A stretch of DNA of 64,000 nt from Bacteroidales bacterium (GTDB taxonomy: Bacteria > Bacteroidota > Bacteroidia > Bacteroidales > P3), in NCBI GenBank assembly GCA_017550405.1, contig JAFZPH010000022.1, positions 1 through 64,000 of the forward strand, in the 5' to 3' direction. A program made the position numbers and the translations under genes. Position 1 is the first letter of the stretch; each line of letters opens with the position of its first letter. Below the pieces are notes generated by a model that ran no database searches, was not told the DNA's origin, and was given only the letters and a program-made list of their open reading frames with translations. Shown piece by piece: positions 52,170 to 60,695 of this stretch.

Positions 52170-52997
52170 TCAATAGACGGGGAAGGCTATCTCGCGTTCG
52201 ATGACTTGGTAAGCCACGTTGTTGCGATAGATGGTCTGGCGCACCCAGTTGTCGTCCTCGTCGTACTCGAAGACGTAGCTGTGCTTCCAGTTGAGGTGCT
52301 CGTCGTAGTTGAACGAGGAGAGCTCGATGAGGTTGTCGTGGTCGTCGTAGTAATAGGTGGTGAGGGCCACGAGGAAATCGTCGGCATCATAGAAACGCCA
52401 CTCGATGCGGTTGCCGTGGCTGTCGTACTTGTAGAGGTAGCGCTGCATCAGCTCGCCGTCGCGGTCGTAGAATTCCATCTCGGTGTTGTTGCCGGCGTCG
52501 TCGTATTTGTAGACGCGCTTCTCGGTCATGGTGCCGTCGGGGGCAAAGCTCTGCTCTTCGACAAGGCGGTTGTTCTCATAGCGCGAGGTCTCTTTCTTGG
52601 TCATGTGGTCGCCCATAAAGACGGTGCGCTCGATGCGGTTGCCGTTCTTATCGTTGAGATAGGCGGTGCGGCCGGTGAGCTCCTTGGCGCGATTGTACTC
52701 GTTCCAACCCAAGGCATAGCCGTGGACGTCGAAGTAGTAGGAATACCAGGTGTATTCGCCGTCCTTGGTGCGGTATTTGTCCTGGAAATTGCCGCGTTTG
52801 TCGAAAGTGATGGAATCAATACAGACGAGCTGACGGCCACCGTTGCGGCCACCGTGGATGTCGTAGGTGTATTCTATCACATAGACGGCATTTCCGTTGA
52901 TGCCCATCTCCTGACGGGACGATTTGCGGGGTTTATTGCCGGCAAAAGCACTGCCAGCGACCAGCAATACCAACGATAAAACAATGTATTTCTTCAT
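52170..52997 (-). CDS. exported protein with YD-type tandem repeats
   Basis: The start at 52997 (MKKYIVLSLVLLVAGSAFAG) gives 275 residues with a clear signal peptide. From about residue 75 onward run repeats of about 22 residues with the pattern Tyr-x-Tyr-Asp-x-x-Gly-Asn-x-x-Glu: YKYDDAGNNTEMEFYDRDGE, YKYDSHGNRIEWRFYDADDF, YYYDDHDNLIELSSFNYDEH. They resemble the YD repeats of Rhs proteins, which form beta cocoons, but the protein is far shorter. There is no T9SS tail or toxin domain. Function unknown. It has a -7 box at 53031; the nucleotidase remnant follows directly. Confidence 0.7.
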   Translation of the reverse strand: MKKYIVLSLVLLVAGSAFAGNKPRKSSRQEMGINGNAVYVIEYTYDIHGGRNGGRQLVCIDSITFDKRGNFQDKYRTKDGEYTWYSYYFDVHGYALGWNEYNRAKELTGRTAYLNDKNGNRIERTVFMGDHMTKKETSRYENNRLVEEQSFAPDGTMTEKRVYKYDDAGNNTEMEFYDRDGELMQRYLYKYDSHGNRIEWRFYDADDFLVALTTYYYDDHDNLIELSSFNYDEHLNWKHSYVFEYDEDDNWVRQTIYRNNVAYQVIEREIAFPVY

Positions 52998-53030
52998 GTT
53001 ACGAATTATTATACAATATAAAAGTCGTTG

Positions 53031-53038
53031 CAAAGATA
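53031..53038 (-). promoter_or_regulatory. -7 box (TATCTTTG)
   Basis: CAAAGATA on the + strand, 34 bp before the start chosen for the YD-repeat gene. Confidence 0.7.
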
Positions 53039-53213
53039 CAAATTTTTCTTCACATAAAACGTGCTTGTTTATAAATTATTGCGTGGGACAGCCTTTTTCT
53101 TATATTATATCGCCCCAAAAGGGGCTTCAGGGTCATGTCAGATGGGTATTAGTTTCAAGCAGAGGGCATGTTGCGATGAGGTGAAGTATAGAATTGTATT
53201 GCTTGTTATCCGA

Positions 53214-53244
53214 TAAAAAAGAAGGCGCAACCGATGTTGTGCCT
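53214..53244 (-). terminator. terminator of the tRNA-Leu gene
   Basis: AGGCGCAAC (53223) pairs with GTTGTGCCT (53236-53244, one G:U) around CGAT. On the - strand a run of T follows. It begins 16 bp after the tRNA 3' end. Confidence 0.85.
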
Positions 53245-53259
53245 CCTTTGCAGCATCTG

Positions 53260-53341
53260 TGCGGATAAACGGACTCGAACCGTTACGGCTTTCGCCACTA
53301 GATCCTAAGTCTAGCGCGGCTACCAATTACGCCATATCCGC
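53260..53341 (-). tRNA. tRNA-Leu (UAG)
   Basis: On the - strand GCGGATA pairs with TATCCGC as the acceptor stem. The anticodon stem CTAGA/TCTAG encloses CTTAGGA, which gives anticodon UAG, reading CUA and other CUN codons. The variable arm TGGCGAAAGCCGT is long, as in class II leucine tRNAs, and the T arm is AACGG-TTCGAGT-CCGTT. The CCA end is not encoded. A -7 box lies upstream and a terminator downstream. Confidence 0.95.
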
Positions 53342-53388
53342 ATGGTTTACATTGTTTTGCCTTGTTTTCACGTGGATGAAACAAAGTG

Positions 53389-53396
53389 CAAAGATA
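53389..53396 (-). promoter_or_regulatory. -7 box of tRNA-Leu (TATCTTTG)
   Basis: CAAAGATA on the + strand, 48 bp before the tRNA 5' end. Confidence 0.7.
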
Positions 53397-53498
53397 CACT
53401 TTTTTTTCGAATTGGGTGTTTTTTTTGTGGCGCTTTGGCCTAATATTTCTTATTTGTCACTGTATATGAGCATTGCCTTTGGTGCCTGAGAGGGCTGG

Positions 53499-53894
53499 CT
53501 ACGACAGCAGCAATGCCGGAAGCTTTGCGACGAGGTCTTCGTCAGCGGGAAGCCATTGGACGGTTTGAAGTGTTTCGGCAGTAAGCCATCGGGCATCGAG
53601 ATGCTCTATGAGGGTGTAGTGGCTGGTGGCGAGGTGGCAGAGGTAGCAGTGCATCGTGAGGTGGAAGTCGGGGTAGTCGTACTCAACGGTGGAGAGGTAA
53701 CGGTCTACCACGATGTCAGTGTCCATCTCTTCGTGCAGTTCGCGGATGAGGGCTTGGGCGTGGCTCTCGCCGGGTTGTAGTTTGCCGCCAGGAAACTCCC
53801 ACCACCCTTTCCATTGGCCGTAGCCCCGCTGGGTGGCCAGTATGCTTTGGTTGTGTTTTATTACGGCGGCGACGACTTCTATGTGTTTTAGCAT
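53499..53894 (-). CDS. Nudix hydrolase, MutT-like
   Basis: This cytoplasmic protein of 131 residues opens IEVVAAVIKHNQSILATQRG and has WEFPGGKLQPGESHAQALIR, then RELHEEMDTDI. This is the Nudix box that binds Mg2+; its usual Gly after Glu-Glu-x is Asp here. Length and N-terminus fit MutT, which removes 8-oxo-dGTP and so prevents A:T to C:G changes. Other (deoxy)nucleoside triphosphates are possible. No promoter was found close to the start. Confidence 0.88.
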   Translation of the reverse strand: MLKHIEVVAAVIKHNQSILATQRGYGQWKGWWEFPGGKLQPGESHAQALIRELHEEMDTDIVVDRYLSTVEYDYPDFHLTMHCYLCHLATSHYTLIEHLDARWLTAETLQTVQWLPADEDLVAKLPALLLS

Positions 53895-53983
53895 GACGTG
53901 ATGGATTAGATACTATTATCGAAGATTGAAGAGCTGAAGCAGTGTCGGACTGCAACGATGTTGTGTGTAGGGCTGAAAAGAAT

Positions 53984-54019
53984 GAAAAAAGGGTGTCCTT
54001 AACTCTTGGGACACCCTTT
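53984..54019 (-). terminator. terminator of the PepSY-like gene
   Basis: GGGTGTCC pairs with GGACACCC around a 10-nt loop; on the - strand six T follow. It lies about 35 bp past the stop. Confidence 0.88.
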
Positions 54020-54051
54020 CACATATAATCTTATCTATTATGAAACACTTT

Positions 54052-55101
54052 CTACTGGATGTCGTTTTTGTCGATAGGCTGAGCAAGCAGGCCTGTGAAG
54101 TTGTTTGCAGAGTCGAACTCCATACGGGTGTATTTGATTTTATTGCCTAAGCCACGGACTTTCTGACTGATGACCACATAGGTGTAGGGCTTGGGTTTCT
54201 TGCCGTCGATGCGCCATTTCGAGTCGTATGTATATACAATCATACGCTCAATCTTGTAGCTCTCGCCTTTGTATTTCTGCTCAAGGTATTTCACGATGGC
54301 GGCGGTGTAATGGTTTTTGTCCAGCACTTTGCCGGTCATCATGTGAGCATCGGAGGCGACGTCGTAGACTTCTTCCATTTCAACACCTTGACGGTTGATG
54401 TAGTAAGCCACTACCAGACCGGGGACACGGTTGACCCATTCGGGTCCTTCCACCACTTTGGAGGGAGGGCAGATCTTGCTGAAGTGGCCAGTGATAGCAG
54501 AGGTGGTGTCGATGCTAATGATTTCGGGGACATCCTCAACAGGGTTGGGTCGTTTGCCACCCTTGTTGCTTTTGAGGTTGCGCAGGTGCTCGTCGGCCAC
54601 ATCGTCGTCGGGGTTGTTGAGGGTGTAGAATTCACGTTTTACGGCATCGGGGTCGGGGGCGTTGCTTTTCTGCAGGCGTCCGCGGGGGTCAAAAATAAGC
54701 TCGTTGTCGTCATATCCCACACCGGTCTTGACAATCATCATACGGTAGTAGACATCACCGTCCATCTGCTCGACATAGTCGATGGAGCGAATGCGGTAGC
54801 CGGGATAATTGTCGACAAAATAGCGGTTCATGGCAGTGGGGCAGTCTTCCTGTTTGGTGGGGAAGGTGCTGTATTGCCAGTCGCCGTTGTGGGTGAAGTA
54901 TGCACGACCGTTCTGTCCATCGTAGACGAACTCTGCCACATACTGTCCCGGTGAACGATACCAGGTTTTCACCTTGTAGGAGTCATATTTTCTGTCCAAA
55001 GAGTTGAGGACAGATTTGGGAACCTGTGTCTCTTTAATCTTGGTCTGCGCCATTGTCATCAACGGCAGGACAAGAAGGAGCAAAAGAACAATCTTTTTCA
55101 T
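54052..55101 (-). CDS. exported PepSY-like domain protein
   Basis: The 349-residue protein has a signal peptide (MKKIVLLLLLVLPLMTMAQ). The N-terminal half has the pattern of the PepSY-like domains (PF11396 type) common in Bacteroidota periplasmic proteins: VPKSVLNSLDRKYDSYKVK, YVAEFVYDGQNGRAYFTHNG, and later DYVEQMDGDVYYRMMIVKTG. The second half has further strand-rich segments (VVAYYINRQGVEMEEVY). Such domains are thought to bind or inhibit other envelope proteins, but evidence is thin. It is a single-gene transcript with its own terminator. Confidence 0.65.
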   Translation of the reverse strand: MKKIVLLLLLVLPLMTMAQTKIKETQVPKSVLNSLDRKYDSYKVKTWYRSPGQYVAEFVYDGQNGRAYFTHNGDWQYSTFPTKQEDCPTAMNRYFVDNYPGYRIRSIDYVEQMDGDVYYRMMIVKTGVGYDDNELIFDPRGRLQKSNAPDPDAVKREFYTLNNPDDDVADEHLRNLKSNKGGKRPNPVEDVPEIISIDTTSAITGHFSKICPPSKVVEGPEWVNRVPGLVVAYYINRQGVEMEEVYDVASDAHMMTGKVLDKNHYTAAIVKYLEQKYKGESYKIERMIVYTYDSKWRIDGKKPKPYTYVVISQKVRGLGNKIKYTRMEFDSANNFTGLLAQPIDKNDIQ

Positions 55102-55231
55102 TTATCCAAATAATTTTGCCAACAGAAACGTGGTACTTGTTTATTTATTGCCTCAAAAGTTAAAAAAATATTTTCCGATACGGGTAATCTGTTATGTGAT
55201 ATGATGTTGACGATAAATATTTTTTCTGCTT

Positions 55232-56524
55232 CTATTTAAATAGTACGTCTTTGCGGTCGGGGCTGATGGACACGGCCAGAACGTTTACACCTGTAGCCTT
55301 TTCCAGTTCCTGGAGATAGTTGCGCAGGTTTTGGGGCAGAGCGTTGTACTCGGTGATGCCTTCCAGACTTTGCTTCCATCCGGGGAAAGAACGGAGTTGG
55401 GGTTTGATTTCCACCTCGTTGAATTCGAATGGGATTTCGTCGACAATGTTGCCTTCGATGCTGTAGTTGACACACATCTTGATTTCGTCGAAGTCATTCA
55501 TTACATCGGGCTTGGTGACAAAGAGGTCGGTGACACCGTTCAACATGCATGCATAGCGCAATGCAGGGATATCAATCCAGCCGCAGCGGCGGGGACGTCC
55601 TGTAGTGGCGCCGTATTCATGTCCGATGTCGCAGAGTTTATGCCCAGTCTCGTCGAAGAGCTCTGTGGGGAAAGGACCTGCGCCGACACGGGTGCAATAG
55701 GCTTTGCTGATACCCATCACGCGGCCAATGCGTGAAGGGGCGACACCGAGGCCGGAGCAGACACCTGCCGTAATGGTACTGGAAGAGGTGACGAAGGGGT
55801 AAGAACCGAAATCGATGTCGAGCATAGAGCCTTGGGCCCCTTCGGCCAGGACTTTCTTGCCCTCGTCGAGACACTTGTTGATAAAGTACTCGCTGTTGAT
55901 AAGCTTGAACTTCTTGAGGAGCTCGAGTGAGTTAAGCCACTTCTTCTCGTACTCGTCAATGGCCAGTCCGTCGATGGTGAAGGAGGCGATGTCGAAATTG
56001 AGCGTATGAGCAGTCTGGAGGTGTTGACATTTGAGCAACTCATATTTCTCGCGGAAGTCGACAGCCATGATGTCGCCGATACGGAGTCCACTGCGGGCAA
56101 TCTTGTCGGTGTAAGCCGGCCCGATGCCTTTCAGGGTCGAGCCGATCTTGGCATTGCCTTTGGCCTGTTCGTTGGCAGCGTCGAGTAAGCGATGCGAGGG
56201 AAGGATCAGATGAGCCTTTTTGGAGATGAAAAGGTTCTTGGTGGCATCGATATTCTTCTGCATGAGGGCTTCCACCTCGTGTTTGAAGATATTGGGCTCA
56301 ATCAGGACCCCGTTGCCGATGATGTTCAGCTTAGAGGCATGAAAGATGCCGGATGGGATGATGTGAAGAATGTGCTTCGTGCCATTGAATTCTATGGTGT
56401 GGCCTGCATTGGGGCCTCCTTGGAAACGTGCAATTACATCATAATCGGGAGTGAGGACATCGACAATCTTGCCTTTACCCTCATCGCCCCATTGGAGACC
56501 GAGCAGTACGTCTACTTTGCTCAT
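55232..56524 (-). CDS. purA: adenylosuccinate synthase
   Basis: PurA joins IMP and aspartate with GTP to give adenylosuccinate, the first step from IMP to AMP. The 430 residues match the family. QWGDEGKGK holds the catalytic Asp14, and GPNAGHTIEF the catalytic His42; GSTLKGIGPAY, EGAQGSMLDIDFGSYPFVTSS and GRPRRCGWID are further signatures. The GTP-binding end has NVLAVSISPDRKD. It is cytoplasmic and transcribed from its own -7 box at 56568. Confidence 0.97.
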   Translation of the reverse strand: MSKVDVLLGLQWGDEGKGKIVDVLTPDYDVIARFQGGPNAGHTIEFNGTKHILHIIPSGIFHASKLNIIGNGVLIEPNIFKHEVEALMQKNIDATKNLFISKKAHLILPSHRLLDAANEQAKGNAKIGSTLKGIGPAYTDKIARSGLRIGDIMAVDFREKYELLKCQHLQTAHTLNFDIASFTIDGLAIDEYEKKWLNSLELLKKFKLINSEYFINKCLDEGKKVLAEGAQGSMLDIDFGSYPFVTSSSTITAGVCSGLGVAPSRIGRVMGISKAYCTRVGAGPFPTELFDETGHKLCDIGHEYGATTGRPRRCGWIDIPALRYACMLNGVTDLFVTKPDVMNDFDEIKMCVNYSIEGNIVDEIPFEFNEVEIKPQLRSFPGWKQSLEGITEYNALPQNLRNYLQELEKATGVNVLAVSISPDRKDVLFK

Positions 56525-56567
56525 AGTAATGTGACTTATTTTAGTTTTGTTATTTCATTATCGTATG

Positions 56568-56575
56568 CAAAGATA
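56568..56575 (-). promoter_or_regulatory. -7 box of purA (TATCTTTG)
   Basis: CAAAGATA on the + strand, 44 bp before the purA start. No purine riboswitch was recognised in the leader. Confidence 0.7.
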
Positions 56576-56711
56576 CGAGTATTTTTTGAATTGGAGAAAT
56601 ATTTTTGTTGGCGGTGTACCTCTCCAGTCTGATTATGTGTTTGTTAATGACTTGTTTTGTTCGGACGGGAGTGCCGTAAGCGTTGTTGCAGTGTGTCGGT
56701 AGAAGGTTTTT

Positions 56712-57353
56712 TTATTCCTTTTCGCGTGTATGTTTGAACCATTCGATAAATTCAGGCAGGTCGTCGAGGGGTCGGAATCCGGATTTGAATGGCTCTTTTG
56801 GCATGGGGCACAGTTCCAGATACCCGATGATTGTAGTGCAGTCGAATTCGCCAATCAGTGCTTCGACTGTGACGTAAACGCCTACCAACAGGTCATCGTC
56901 CTCCAGTTGGTCGCGCCGGGGGCTGATGCCACCAGGCAGGTCAGGCAGGGCGATGCGAAGACCTATGATTTCGGGCTCTTCCTCGTTCTCCAGCTGCATG
57001 AAGGCCATTTTGGATGTCTCGAAGGTGTAGCGGTCGAACAGCACTTTGAGGTTCTTGCCTTTGGGTTGATGGAACGGCACGACCTCCCACCAATCGACAT
57101 CGGGTGCGTTGTCGGTCAGGTCGACCACATAACGGAACAAGTCGAAGTCGCCGTCGGCACTAATGGTCAGGGTACGCCCCTGTGCGGTCTGTTCGCCTAT
57201 TTCAAAAGTTAGCCCTTCGCAGTAGGCGTTGAGTTGGTGCTGCATCTCGTCCAGCAGCTGTTGACGTGCGGCCTCGTCGAGGTCGTTGAGCATGGTGAGC
57301 CGTTCACTGTTGGCTACAAACCAGTTCCAAAATAATTCGGGATGTGTGTCCAT
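56712..57353 (-). CDS. conserved hypothetical protein, acidic
   Basis: The 213-residue protein begins HPELFWNWFVANSERLTML, which resembles the opening of DUF695-like proteins, and has TFEIGEQTAQGRTLTISADGD and WWEVVPFHQPKG. It is acidic, has no signal peptide or membrane segment and should be cytoplasmic. I cannot name a function. It is the last gene of the run that begins at the right edge, 17 bp after murB. Confidence 0.6.
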   Translation of the reverse strand: MDTHPELFWNWFVANSERLTMLNDLDEAARQQLLDEMQHQLNAYCEGLTFEIGEQTAQGRTLTISADGDFDLFRYVVDLTDNAPDVDWWEVVPFHQPKGKNLKVLFDRYTFETSKMAFMQLENEEEPEIIGLRIALPDLPGGISPRRDQLEDDDLLVGVYVTVEALIGEFDCTTIIGYLELCPMPKEPFKSGFRPLDDLPEFIEWFKHTREKE

Positions 57354-57370
57354 AATGATTGATGGGAAGG

Positions 57371-58363
57371 TTAAATGATAATTGCTTCTTTTTCGAGGGT
57401 GACACCAAATCGGTTTTTGATGTCTTCGGTGATGGCATTAGCCAGTGCCACAACTTCAGAGCCTGTGCAGCCTCCCCGATTGACCAGCACCAAGGCCTGT
57501 TTCTCGTACACGCCGCAGTGTCCCATACTCCGGCCTTTCCAGCCGGCATGCTCTATCAGCCATCCTGCGGCCAGTTTGTAGCCGTCGTCTGTGGAGTATG
57601 CCACGATGTCGGGATAATCGGCTTTAAGCCTCTCGTAGTGTTGGGTTGTGACGATAGGGTTCTTGAAGAAACTGCCTGCACTGCCTGTCTCTTCGGGACG
57701 CGGTAGTTTGCTCCATCGCACTTTGGCGATAGTGTCAGCCAGCTGTCTTGCGGTGGGCTTGTCGATACCTTCGGCAGAAAGAGCGTCGGAAAGGGCTTTG
57801 TAGTGGAGGTCAGGTGTGAAAGTGGAGTGGAGACGGAAGGTTACTGACCATACGAGGTAGCGTCTTTTGAGCGTCTCTTTGAAAACACTGTTTCTGTAAC
57901 CAAAGCAGCACTCTTCGTTGGAGAACGTCCGCTCTTGGCCTGTGGCAAGATCAATGGCCAGGACGGTGTGGACAATGTCTTTGGCTTCAATGCCGTAAGC
58001 GCCCACGTTCTGCACAGGTGCTGCCCCGACGGTGCCTGGAATGGCCGCCAGGTTTTCTGTACCGTGCCATCCCTGGGCAATGCAATGCTGCACGAATCCA
58101 TCCCAGTTCTCACCTGCGGCGGCTTCCACTATCAGGTCGCCTGATGCAGGATCTGTCTCAACAAGACGGATGCCTTTGTTTTCAGGATGGAGTATTGTGC
58201 CATGGTAGTGACCGGTGAATACGATATTGCTTCCACCACCCAAGACAAAGAAAGGGGCTTCGCGTAGCGTACCGCTCTTGATGATGTCCAGCAGCTCTTG
58301 CTTGTCGTTGACGACAAGGTACCTGTCGGCGGTGGCGGGAATGGCAAAGGTATTGTAAATCAT
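57371..58363 (-). CDS. murB: UDP-N-acetylenolpyruvoylglucosamine reductase
   Basis: MurB reduces the enolpyruvyl group with NADPH and FAD to give UDP-N-acetylmuramate, an early step of peptidoglycan synthesis in the cytoplasm. The 330 residues match type I MurB. FAD binding is shown by VLGGGSNIVF and IPGTVGAAPVQNVGAYG; the proton-donating Ser lies in GSAGSFFKNP; FGYRNSVFK and the C-terminal Glu (VTLEKEAI) complete the active site. It lies 16 bp after the patatin gene within a long operon. Confidence 0.96.
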   Translation of the reverse strand: MIYNTFAIPATADRYLVVNDKQELLDIIKSGTLREAPFFVLGGGSNIVFTGHYHGTILHPENKGIRLVETDPASGDLIVEAAAGENWDGFVQHCIAQGWHGTENLAAIPGTVGAAPVQNVGAYGIEAKDIVHTVLAIDLATGQERTFSNEECCFGYRNSVFKETLKRRYLVWSVTFRLHSTFTPDLHYKALSDALSAEGIDKPTARQLADTIAKVRWSKLPRPEETGSAGSFFKNPIVTTQHYERLKADYPDIVAYSTDDGYKLAAGWLIEHAGWKGRSMGHCGVYEKQALVLVNRGGCTGSEVVALANAITEDIKNRFGVTLEKEAIII

Positions 58364-58379
58364 TGTAAGTGTGTTTCGG

Positions 58380-60677
58380 TTAAAAGACGTATCCGATGTT
58401 CATATACAACCCGACGCGACGTGTGAAGTTGTTCCAGTTCACATCCAGCGACAAGGGGCCGATAGGACTGTTATATGCTGTGCGCAGAGCTAATCCATAG
58501 TTGAAATGGTGGCCGTTGAAGGATGGCTCGGGCCAGTCCGACGTGTATAATACATTTGACATCAGATACAAGAATAGTTTCGAGGCGAGCTGGTAACGGA
58601 TATCCAAACGGGCGATGGCGGCAAGGTCGTCGACGTGTATCGTCCTTACCAAGCCTATAAAGGCCAGCTGATGGTCAAGGAAACGGCCGGGAACAGTGCC
58701 GCCTATTATATTGTCGTACCAGCCTGAGTTTTTACCGAGTATCATACGGGCATTCACCTGTGGGATGAAGGTCAGTTTGGGCGTAGCCGATAAGAAAGTC
58801 TGGGCGGAGACATTCACGTCGAGGAATCCGAGGTCCCATTGGTTGAAGAGATACCTGTTGTCGATATGCCAGCCCAGGTCGGCGTGGCAGTACCATCCAC
58901 GTGTGGCGAAATAGGCATTGTCGAGATTGTCGAAGACACTATGGAAGAACGCCCCAAAGAAACCGCGTGAAAGGTCGAAGTGGAATATGCCGTCATACAA
59001 CACATTGGTTAGCGAGAAGCCGCTTTGATTGGAGTAAAGGTCTTCGTCCAATCCAAAGGCGAAGGTGAAGTCGCGCAGATGAAACTCGGAAAGGTAGAGG
59101 CTGAAATTATGATGGTTCACACGCCAAACCGTGAAGGAACCAGTGTCGAGCGAGCCGAGGCTCATGGTGCTGTTATGGTAGCGGTAGGCAAGGTTCACAT
59201 CGCCAAGTCCCATATTGCACCACGACACCTTTCCGCCTATACGTATGTTGTAATTGAGGTTTGCATCCAGAGCCAGTTTGAATCCGGAGAGTTTCTGCTC
59301 ATTGATACCCAGATGAAGCAACAAGGCGGCTTTCTCCTGGGTATCGTATCTGAATCCGAGGGAGATGAGGTGGGGCTCTGCCAGCTCGAAGGTGATGATT
59401 AGCTTGTAGGGGTCGTGTGAAAGGGCATCGGCTACTTGTTCTTTGTCGGGATATATGTTGTATGTAATGCTGGAGTAAGCCTCTGTCCCCATCAGTATGC
59501 CAATAGCGTCCTTAATGTCATTGAGGGTGGTGAGTGTGCCGTCCTTCAGACCGCCTTTGCTGATGAGCCAGTGCGCATCGGACGGTAACACGCCTTTGTA
59601 CAGCACGTTGGTAAGCCAAATGGTGTCGGTTGGTGCTATAGCCTTTACACGGGGAGCTTTCAGCTCTTTATGGCAAGGGCCGTAAGCCTCTAAGCTCTTT
59701 TTTAGCTGCATCAGCTCATTGTGGTGAGACTTGGCACATTCGTAGCCCCGCATTACCATGGTGTCAATAGCGCTTTTCGAGAAACTGAGCATGTTGTATC
59801 CTGTGATGTCGGGGTGCATGTATATGTCGCATAGCTGGCGGTTCTCGTTGCGATTGTTCTGCACTGCGATGCTGAGGTATTGTGAGAGCTGCTGAGGCAG
59901 AGATTTCATATCTTCGGGGCTTGTCCTCAGCTCTTCATTCAGCTCTATGCCTATGACATAGTCCGCACCCATATTCAGGCAAAGGTCTACGGGGAAATTA
60001 TTCACCAGTCCTCCGTCGGCCAACAGCTGGCCGTTCCACTCTACGGGCGAGAATACTCCGGGGATGGCCATACTTGAGCGGATGGCTTTAGGGAAAGAAC
60101 CATGGTCGAGGATGACGGAGTCGCCTGTCAAAATGTTGGTGGCGACGCAGCAGAATGGGATGGGCAGCTGGCGGAAGTCGATGGAATCGTTGTAGCCTAT
60201 GCTTAGTTGACTGAACAGGTTAATGAGACTGGAACCATTGATGACCCCGCCGGGCAAGGTGGAGAGGATGTTGAATGATTTCTCTTCGAAGTCGCCTGCT
60301 CCGAAAGGGACGGAAAAGAGATAGGTGCTGCGGCGGGCTCGGATAGCGGAGGATTGATAGTAACGGTCGACATTGTTGCTCATATAGAGTGACCAGTCCA
60401 TGTCGGCAATCAACTGCGCCATCTCGTCGGGGGTGTAGCCTAAAGAGTAGAGTCCCCCGATGATGGAGCCCATGCTTGTCCCTGCCACACAGTCAATGGG
60501 GATGCCTATTTCCTCAATGTATTTGAGGACTCCGATATGGGCGGCTCCTTTGGCTCCTCCGCCACTCAGGGCAAGCCCTACATTTGGACGCCCAGACGTG
60601 GAGGCAATGGGCTGTTGTGCCAAGGCAGTGGTCAGGCACACGAGCATCAAGGCGAGTCCGGTGAGGATTTTTTTCAT
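58380..60677 (-). CDS. patatin-like phospholipase with C-terminal outer-membrane barrel
   Basis: The 765-residue protein has a signal peptide (to about residue 20). Residues 33-260 are a patatin domain: oxyanion motif LSGGGAKGAAHIG, nucleophile Ser68 in GTSMGS and Asp221 in ADGGLVNNFP, so the dyad is complete. Then comes a POTRA-like linker (WLISKGGLKDGTLTTLNDI) and a barrel of the BamA/TamA type ending in LYMNIGYVF with a final Phe. This is the PlpD layout, in which the lipase is held at or carried over the outer membrane. It should cleave phospholipids. It is in an operon with an SGNH hydrolase and murB. Confidence 0.9.
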   Translation of the reverse strand: MKKILTGLALMLVCLTTALAQQPIASTSGRPNVGLALSGGGAKGAAHIGVLKYIEEIGIPIDCVAGTSMGSIIGGLYSLGYTPDEMAQLIADMDWSLYMSNNVDRYYQSSAIRARRSTYLFSVPFGAGDFEEKSFNILSTLPGGVINGSSLINLFSQLSIGYNDSIDFRQLPIPFCCVATNILTGDSVILDHGSFPKAIRSSMAIPGVFSPVEWNGQLLADGGLVNNFPVDLCLNMGADYVIGIELNEELRTSPEDMKSLPQQLSQYLSIAVQNNRNENRQLCDIYMHPDITGYNMLSFSKSAIDTMVMRGYECAKSHHNELMQLKKSLEAYGPCHKELKAPRVKAIAPTDTIWLTNVLYKGVLPSDAHWLISKGGLKDGTLTTLNDIKDAIGILMGTEAYSSITYNIYPDKEQVADALSHDPYKLIITFELAEPHLISLGFRYDTQEKAALLLHLGINEQKLSGFKLALDANLNYNIRIGGKVSWCNMGLGDVNLAYRYHNSTMSLGSLDTGSFTVWRVNHHNFSLYLSEFHLRDFTFAFGLDEDLYSNQSGFSLTNVLYDGIFHFDLSRGFFGAFFHSVFDNLDNAYFATRGWYCHADLGWHIDNRYLFNQWDLGFLDVNVSAQTFLSATPKLTFIPQVNARMILGKNSGWYDNIIGGTVPGRFLDHQLAFIGLVRTIHVDDLAAIARLDIRYQLASKLFLYLMSNVLYTSDWPEPSFNGHHFNYGLALRTAYNSPIGPLSLDVNWNNFTRRVGLYMNIGYVF

Positions 60678-60695
60678 GACGGAAGAGCTGTTTAC

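Noticed and set aside
53112..53125. GCCCCAAAAGGGGC hairpin as a terminator
   Set aside because: The stem is short, no T run follows and no transcript clearly ends there.
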